A DNA stretch of 64,000 bases from Microbacterium sp. LWH3-1.2 (lineage in GTDB: Bacteria > Actinomycetota > Actinomycetes > Actinomycetales > Microbacteriaceae), in contig NZ_JBEGIK010000001.1 of the NCBI RefSeq assembly GCF_040675855.1, forward strand, positions 2,108,001 through 2,172,000, given 5' to 3'. Positions 59,394 through 64,000 of the stretch are shown here, one piece after another. The notes beneath the pieces are model-generated. The model did not search any database. It saw only the letters and a list, made by a program, of their open reading frames with translations, and had not been told where the DNA came from. Both the position numbers and the translations under genes were made by a program. The stretch's first letter is position 1. Every line of letters begins with the position of its first letter.

Positions 59394-60875
59394 ATGGCTC
59401 TGGACGCAATGACGCGAACCCGCATCGAGACCGACTCCCTGGGATCCCTGGAGATCCCCGCCGACGCGTATTGGGGCATCCACACCGCCCGCGCGCTCGA
59501 GAACTTCCCGATCTCGAAGAGGCCGATCTCGGTCTACCCCGATCTGGTGCGGGGCCTCGCGATGGTCAAGCAGGCTTCGGCCCGCGCGAACCGTGAGATC
59601 GGCGTGCTCGACCCCGCCAAGGCCGACCTCATCGACCGTGCCGCGCAGCTCGTCATCGACGGCGACTTCCACGACCAGTTCGTCGTCGGCGTCATCCAGG
59701 GCGGCGCCGGCACGTCGACCAACATGAACGCGAACGAGGTCATCACCAACATCGCGCTCGAGCTGGCGGGTCGGCCCAAGGGCGACTACGCCTTCCTGTC
59801 GCCGATCGACGACACCAATCGCAGCCAGTCGACGAACGACGTGTACCCGACCGCCATCAAGGTCGGCCTCGGTCTCGACCTGAAGACCCTGCTCGAGGAG
59901 CTCGATCTGCTCCGCCGCGCGTTCCTCGCGAAGGCCGTCGAGTTCCACGACGTGCTCAAGGTCGGGCGCACGCAGCTGCAGGATGCCGTGCCGATGACGC
60001 TCGGCCAGGAGTTCCACGGGTTCGCGACGACCCTCGGCTACGACCACCAGCGCCTCACCGAGAACGCCTACCTCCTGTACGAGGTCAACATGGGCGCGAC
60101 GGCGATCGGCACCGGAATCACGACTCACTCGTCGTACGCGTCCGCCGTGCTTCGCCACCTGCGCGAGATCTCGGGACTCGACCTCGCCACCGCGACCGAC
60201 CTGGTCGAGTCGACCAGCGACACCGGCTCCTTCATGTCCTTCTCGGCGTCGCTGAAGCGCAACGCGATCAAGCTGTCGAAGATCTGCAACGATCTGCGCC
60301 TGCTCTCGTCGGGTCCGCAGGCAGGGTTCGGCGAGATCAACCTGCCCGCGCGGCAGGCGGGCTCCAGCATCATGCCCGGCAAGGTGAATCCCGTCATCCC
60401 GGAGGTCGTCAACCAGGTGGCGTTCTCCGTCGCCGGCGCCGACCTCACCGTGACGATGGCGGTCGAAGGCGGCCAGCTGCAGCTCAACGCGTTCGAGCCG
60501 GTCATCGCGCACTCGATCTTCCAGTCCATCACCTGGCTGCGCCAGGCGATGTACACGCTTCGCGTCAACTGCGTCGACGGCATCACCGCGAACCGCGAGC
60601 GGCTCGGCGCCATGGTCGGCTCGTCGGTCGGCGTGATCACCGCCCTCACTCCGTTCATCGGCTATGCGGCTGCCGCGGCGCTCGCGAAGACCGCTCTGCT
60701 CACCGGCCGCGGCGTCGCCGATCTCGTCGTCGAGGCGGGGCTCATGTCGCGCGACGAGGTCACCAAGCAGCTCTCGCCCGCCCGCCTGTCGGGGCTCGAG
60801 ACGATCACCGCCGCCATCCCGGTCGTGGCGGCGCCCGAGGAGATCATCGAGGAGGCTCCGGCGGACACGCGCTGA
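59394..60875 (+). CDS. aspA: Aspartate ammonia-lyase
   Basis: 493 residues from ATG 59394 (GAGGA 9 nt upstream; GTG 59367 and ATG 59409 are possible). Superfamily signature GSSIMPGKVNP at 323-333, with GGAGTSTNMNANEV and RSQSTNDVYPTA. The specificity loop and TARALENFPIS near the N-terminus favour aspartase over fumarase. It converts aspartate to fumarate and ammonia. The N-terminus RTRIETDSLGSLEIPADAYWGI is typical of aspartases. Confidence 0.92.
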   Translation: MALDAMTRTRIETDSLGSLEIPADAYWGIHTARALENFPISKRPISVYPDLVRGLAMVKQASARANREIGVLDPAKADLIDRAAQLVIDGDFHDQFVVGVIQGGAGTSTNMNANEVITNIALELAGRPKGDYAFLSPIDDTNRSQSTNDVYPTAIKVGLGLDLKTLLEELDLLRRAFLAKAVEFHDVLKVGRTQLQDAVPMTLGQEFHGFATTLGYDHQRLTENAYLLYEVNMGATAIGTGITTHSSYASAVLRHLREISGLDLATATDLVESTSDTGSFMSFSASLKRNAIKLSKICNDLRLLSSGPQAGFGEINLPARQAGSSIMPGKVNPVIPEVVNQVAFSVAGADLTVTMAVEGGQLQLNAFEPVIAHSIFQSITWLRQAMYTLRVNCVDGITANRERLGAMVGSSVGVITALTPFIGYAAAAALAKTALLTGRGVADLVVEAGLMSRDEVTKQLSPARLSGLETITAAIPVVAAPEEIIEEAPADTR

Positions 60876-60937
60876 GGCGGTTGCCGCGCGCGGCTCCCGA
60901 TCGATAACGTCAGGGAGACTCGAACGAAAGGCGAGAA

Positions 60938-61498
60938 ATGACCGATCCGCAGAACCCGGCCGCACCCGAGCCGCCGCAGCAGCCCGCGTCGCAGCCCGCT
61001 GCGCCTCAGCCGTCCGCCGATGCGCCGGCCCCGTCCTCGGCCGCGCCCGCCGCCCCCACGCCGGACTACGGCGCTCCCGCTGCACCGGCCGCTCAGCCGG
61101 CGTACGCGGCCGCGCCACCGGCGTACTCCGCGGGCGCGCCCGCCTACAGCGCCGCACCGCCCGCGGCGTACGGTGCGCCGGCGGACGCACCGGTCCCGGG
61201 CAAGACGCTCGGCATCGTGGCGTTCATCCTCTCGTTCTTCGTGCAGCTGATCGCGTTGATCCTCGGCATCGTCGCGCTCGTGCAGAGCCGCAAGGCCGGC
61301 GTCAAGAACGGCTTCGCCCTCGCTGCCATCATCATCTCGGCGGTGCTGATGCTCCTCGGGATCATTCTGTTCTTCGCGATCGTCGTCCCGCTTCTGACCT
61401 TCTCATCGGAGGTGCTGCAAGCCTGCCAGGCGGTCGACTTCTCCGGCGTGGTCGATGTTCGTGGCCTGCCGGTCGACTGCTCGACCGTATCCAACTGA
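60938..61498 (+). CDS. DUF4190-type membrane protein with Pro/Ala-rich N-terminus
   Basis: 186 residues. Residues 1-85 are low complexity (Pro, Ala, Gln, Tyr; YSAG/AYSA repeats). Two helices follow (about 92-112 and 122-150) in the DUF4190 layout GIVAFILSFFVQLIALILGIVALVQSRK. A short external tail has two Cys (QACQAVDF, VDCSTV). Function unknown. ATG with AAGGCGAG upstream. Confidence 0.8.
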   Translation: MTDPQNPAAPEPPQQPASQPAAPQPSADAPAPSSAAPAAPTPDYGAPAAPAAQPAYAAAPPAYSAGAPAYSAAPPAAYGAPADAPVPGKTLGIVAFILSFFVQLIALILGIVALVQSRKAGVKNGFALAAIIISAVLMLLGIILFFAIVVPLLTFSSEVLQACQAVDFSGVVDVRGLPVDCSTVSN

Positions 61499-61513
61499 CG
61501 CAGGCATCGACAT

Positions 61514-61548
61514 CGAGGGGCGGGTCCGCAGCGCGGGCCCGCCCCTCG
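61514..61548. terminator. Bidirectional terminator between the DUF4190 gene and the fumarylacetoacetase-family gene
   Basis: CGAGGGGCGGG and CCCGCCCCTCG form 11 pairs, with CCGC-AGC-GCGG nested inside: 15 pairs in total between convergent genes. Confidence 0.8.
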
Positions 61549-61565
61549 GCGTCGGGAGACGCGGC

Positions 61566-62429
61566 TCAGCCGAGGATGCGGCAGTGCGTCGTGAGCGCGC
61601 CGATGCCGTCGATCCCGACGGTGACGGTGGAACGGTCGCGCAGGAACACTTGTGGGTCCCGCGAGTAGCCGGCGCCGCCGGGGCTGCCTGTGGAGATGAG
61701 CGTTCCCGGCAGCAGCGTCGCCGACTTCGACAGATGCGAGATCAGCGTCGCGACGGACCGCACCATCTGGCCGGTGGTCGCATCCTGCAGCGTGGTGCCG
61801 TCGAGCACCGTCCAGATGTGGAGGTCCTGCGGGTCGGGGATCTCGTCCGCGGTGACCACGAACGGGCCCGTCGGCGTGAACCCGTCGAAGGACTTGCAGC
61901 GCGACCACTGCGCCTCGGAGTACTGGATGTCACGCGCGGTGATGTCGTTGACCACCGTGTATCCCCAGACGTGGTCGAGGGCGTCCTCGGGGGCCACGTC
62001 CTTCGCAGGGGTGCCGATGATGACGCCGAGCTCGGCCTCGTAGTCGACCGACTCGCTGAGCGATCGCGGCCAGATCGTCGTGTGGTGGTGACCGGAGAGC
62101 GAGTTCGGCCAGAGCACGAACACGGTCGGCGTCGAGTCCGTCGTCAGGCCGAGCTCGCTGGAGTGAGCCGCGTAGTTGAGCCCGACCGCGAGGATGACCG
62201 GGGGAGCGAGGACGGCAGACGCGAAACCCATTCCGTCCAGCGGATGCCGCGTCCCCTGCCCCGCGGCATCCCGCACGCGTGCGAGCAGGCCGTCGCCGCC
62301 CGCGATGAGCTCCTCGAGTACGCGGGGTGCTCCGTCGAACAACTCCTCGACGATCGCCACCTCGTCGCCCTCGACGAGTGCGAGTCTCGGCTCGCCCGAC
62401 TCCGGTGGCACGACATGGGCGAAGCGCAT
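61566..62429 (-). CDS. Fumarylacetoacetate hydrolase-family protein
   Basis: 287 residues. FAH motifs: VGLNYAAHSSELG, then the metal-binding DYEAELGVIIG, GYTVVNDITARDIQ, KSFDGFTPTGPFVV and ISTGSPGGAG. Members include 2-hydroxyhepta-2,4-diene-1,7-dioate isomerase, acylpyruvate hydrolase and oxaloacetate decarboxylase; no catabolic neighbours narrow this down. ATG with TAGGTT ending 6 nt upstream (leaderless). Confidence 0.9.
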   Translation of the reverse strand: MRFAHVVPPESGEPRLALVEGDEVAIVEELFDGAPRVLEELIAGGDGLLARVRDAAGQGTRHPLDGMGFASAVLAPPVILAVGLNYAAHSSELGLTTDSTPTVFVLWPNSLSGHHHTTIWPRSLSESVDYEAELGVIIGTPAKDVAPEDALDHVWGYTVVNDITARDIQYSEAQWSRCKSFDGFTPTGPFVVTADEIPDPQDLHIWTVLDGTTLQDATTGQMVRSVATLISHLSKSATLLPGTLISTGSPGGAGYSRDPQVFLRDRSTVTVGIDGIGALTTHCRILG

Positions 62430-62515
62430 GCCCCCAACCTAGCCGCCGGGCTGCGCGAGCGGGCCGTCCACAGCCCGCATGACGGGTGAGGGTTCTGCAC
62501 CCATAGGCTGTGCGC

Positions 62516-63742
62516 ATGACGCTCGACCCCGGTGCCTCCCGTCCCCGGCCCTCGCTCACGCCGCCCGAGTTCGCCTCCGCGCTCGCGCAGCCGCGCGTCG
62601 CCGCGCCCGCGGCGATAACGCCGCCCGCGACCTCGCCCGCCCCCGTGCAGCTCCCCGCCGCCGCCGCATCGCGCCGCGGACGCAGCGGGTCGATCTGGAT
62701 CATCGGCGTCCTGGTGCTCGCTCTGATCGTGCTGGTGGCGTACTTCCTCAACGCGCTCGGCCCGGCGGCGTCGCTCATCGGGATGGTGCTCGCCGTCGTG
62801 CCGCTCGTGGGAGTGCTGCTCGCGGTGCGGATCGTCGATCGCTGGGAACCCGAGCCCCGCGGACTGCTCGTTCTCGCGATCGCGTGGGGGGCGATCGCCG
62901 CCGTCGCCATCACGCTCGGCGTCGACCTGCTGCTGTCGATGGTCTTCGGGCCGGCCACCGGGGCTCGCGAGGTGCTGCAGACCGTCGTTCAGGCCCCGGT
63001 CGTCGAGGAGTTCGCGAAGGGGCTCGGCGTCTTCCTCATCTTCGCGACGGCCCGGCGCGCGTTCGACGGCCCGGTCGACGGCATCGTCTACGGCGCACTC
63101 GTGGGCGCCGGATTCGCTTTCACCGAGAACATCCAGTACTTCGCCGTGAGCTTCATCGAGGGTGGCGCGGCCGAGACGACCACGACGTTCTTCCTGCGCG
63201 GCATCCTGTCGCCGTTCGCGCACGTCATGTTCACGAGCGTCACCGGCTTCGCTCTCGGTCTCGCCGCGCGGCGGGGTCTTTCGGCCGGGCAGGCGATCGG
63301 GCCCGGACTGCTCGGGCTCGCCGGTGCCATCGCGCTGCACGCGTTCTGGAACGGGTCGGCGATGTTCGGCGACTTCTTCTTCCTCTACCTGACGCTGCAG
63401 GTGCCGCTGTTCATCGGATTCATCCTCGGGATCGTCGCGCTCCGACGGGAGGAGTCGCGGCTCACCCGGCGCCGACTGGGCGAGTACGCCGCCGCCGGAT
63501 GGTTCACGCCGCAGGAGGTCGAGATGCTCGCGACCTCCGCCGGACGCAAGGCCGCGCTCGCGTGGGCACGGACTCTGCGAGGAGACCGCACGACGCTCAT
63601 GAAGACCTTCATCGCGGATGCTGCGGCCCTGGCAGCGACCCGTCAGCGGGCGATCACGGGGCGCGACCCGCAGGCCGCGGCGGAAGAGCGGGACCTGCTG
63701 GCGAAGACCGCGGCGACCCGTGCGGCGATGTTCGCGCCGTAG
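62516..63742 (+). CDS. prsW: PrsW-family intramembrane metalloprotease
   Basis: 408 residues. A Pro/Ala-rich cytoplasmic N-terminus (1-58) precedes about 8 helices. Active-site motifs: VVEE165FAKG (E164-E165), FAFTE204NIQYF and the late FAHVMFTSVTG and ALHAFWNG. PrsW cuts anti-sigma factors in Bacillus; actinobacterial targets are unknown. ATG 62516 has TAGGCT (62504-62509) ending 6 nt upstream (leaderless); GTG 62510 is in frame but less likely. Confidence 0.9.
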   Translation: MTLDPGASRPRPSLTPPEFASALAQPRVAAPAAITPPATSPAPVQLPAAAASRRGRSGSIWIIGVLVLALIVLVAYFLNALGPAASLIGMVLAVVPLVGVLLAVRIVDRWEPEPRGLLVLAIAWGAIAAVAITLGVDLLLSMVFGPATGAREVLQTVVQAPVVEEFAKGLGVFLIFATARRAFDGPVDGIVYGALVGAGFAFTENIQYFAVSFIEGGAAETTTTFFLRGILSPFAHVMFTSVTGFALGLAARRGLSAGQAIGPGLLGLAGAIALHAFWNGSAMFGDFFFLYLTLQVPLFIGFILGIVALRREESRLTRRRLGEYAAAGWFTPQEVEMLATSAGRKAALAWARTLRGDRTTLMKTFIADAAALAATRQRAITGRDPQAAAEERDLLAKTAATRAAMFAP

Positions 63743-63769
63743 CCCCGAGCGGCGGTGCTACCCGCACAT

Positions 63770-63830
63770 ACCAAGACTCAGCGCTCGGTGCCGCGGCGAT
63801 GCCTGCGTGTCAACCGAGCGCTGAGTTGGT
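63770..63830. repeat. Long inverted repeat after prsW
   Basis: CTCAGCGCTCGGT (63777-63789) pairs with ACCGAGCGCTGAG (63813-63825), extended by ACCAA/TTGGT with a GA bulge: 18 pairs around a 23-nt loop. It starts 28 bp after the prsW stop. It may be a terminator, or the folded core of a small mobile repeat; one copy is seen here. Confidence 0.6.
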
Positions 63831-63939
63831 CCTTCCCCAGCATGCAGGGAGGGCTGCGCGGGTGTCAAGAGAAGCCCGGCGGTTCCCCTGACGGCGAACT
63901 CGATCGGCGCGCCCGCGCTCCGGGTGGTTGGATGGACGC

Positions 63940-64000
63940 ATGACTGACGACCGCACCAAGCCCGAGATCGACGCACCCGCCGGCCCGGCGCCGGCCGACC
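63940..64000 (+). CDS. Probable FKBP-type peptidyl-prolyl isomerase, first 20 residues only
   Basis: The frame starts MTDDRTKPEIDAPAGPAPAD at ATG 63940 and leaves the window. KPEID-P-G-APAD resembles the N-terminus of small actinobacterial FKBPs. TTGGAT ends 6 nt upstream, again a leaderless layout. The catalytic domain cannot be seen. Confidence 0.5.
   Translation, partial: MTDDRTKPEIDAPAGPAPAD

Overview
The window is high-GC actinobacterial chromosome and most resembles a member of Microbacteriaceae, probably Microbacterium. The support is the gene content and order (nusA-ylxR-infB-rbfA, truB, ribF, proS, ispG), the many GTG starts, the frequent leaderless genes with a TANNNT box about 6 nt before the start codon, and the constant use of GCATCC/GGATGC inside genes. 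I identified it from protein sequence and layout only. I found no rRNA, tRNA, CRISPR array, insertion sequence or prophage.

Layout. 1-682 (minus): the start of a PhzE-like anthranilate synthase behind a complete tryptophan attenuator (leader peptide with two Trp codons, antiterminator, terminator). 780-9277: NhaA fused to a DsbA-like domain, ispG, a frameshifted YdcF-like gene, a phosphotransferase, a BenE-type transporter, a TetR regulator facing a small membrane gene across a 30-bp operator, and an RNB ribonuclease. 9329-21162 (minus): a ten-gene, gap-free polysaccharide operon with three glycosyltransferases, two flippases, a large membrane protein, a pyruvyl transferase, a condensation-fold acyltransferase, a GH16 hydrolase and a hexapeptide acetyltransferase. 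Its 5' region carries two matching palindromes around a divergent promoter. 21580-30688: a small zinc-ribbon protein, proS, a LOG-family protein, PhoX, a PNPOx-like protein, a DUF1206 protein and an HdeD-lipase fusion. 30838-41885: transcription and translation factors (nusA, ylxR, infB, rbfA, truB, ribF) interrupted by mutY, a lipoprotein, a kinase and small membrane proteins. 41997-46373: SorC regulator, deoC, a full aldehyde dehydrogenase and a half aldehyde dehydrogenase that together look like a split ALDH16. 46476-64000: NRDE protein, coaBC, glycerophosphodiesterase, a lipoprotein, a SNF2 helicase behind a structured leader RNA, pfkA, oligopeptidase B, a PiT phosphate transporter, a remnant of a SARP/nSTAND regulator, a CpdA-like phosphodiesterase, aspA, a fumarylacetoacetase-family enzyme, PrsW, and the first codons of a probable FKBP isomerase.

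How the parts fit. Three phosphate genes (phoX, glpQ-like, pit) lie in the window, and GTTCACC-type direct repeats precede phoX and pit, which suggests a PhoP-type regulon. The deoC block should turn deoxyribose 5-phosphate into glyceraldehyde 3-phosphate and acetaldehyde and then oxidise the aldehyde. The polysaccharide operon should build, decorate, export and trim a surface polymer, but it has no visible priming transferase.

The most distinctive items are the SNF2 leader RNA (50282-50458), the paired TGTCC-N10-GGACA sites (21399-21460), the polysaccharide operon, the split ALDH16 pair, and the leaderless trp leader peptide.
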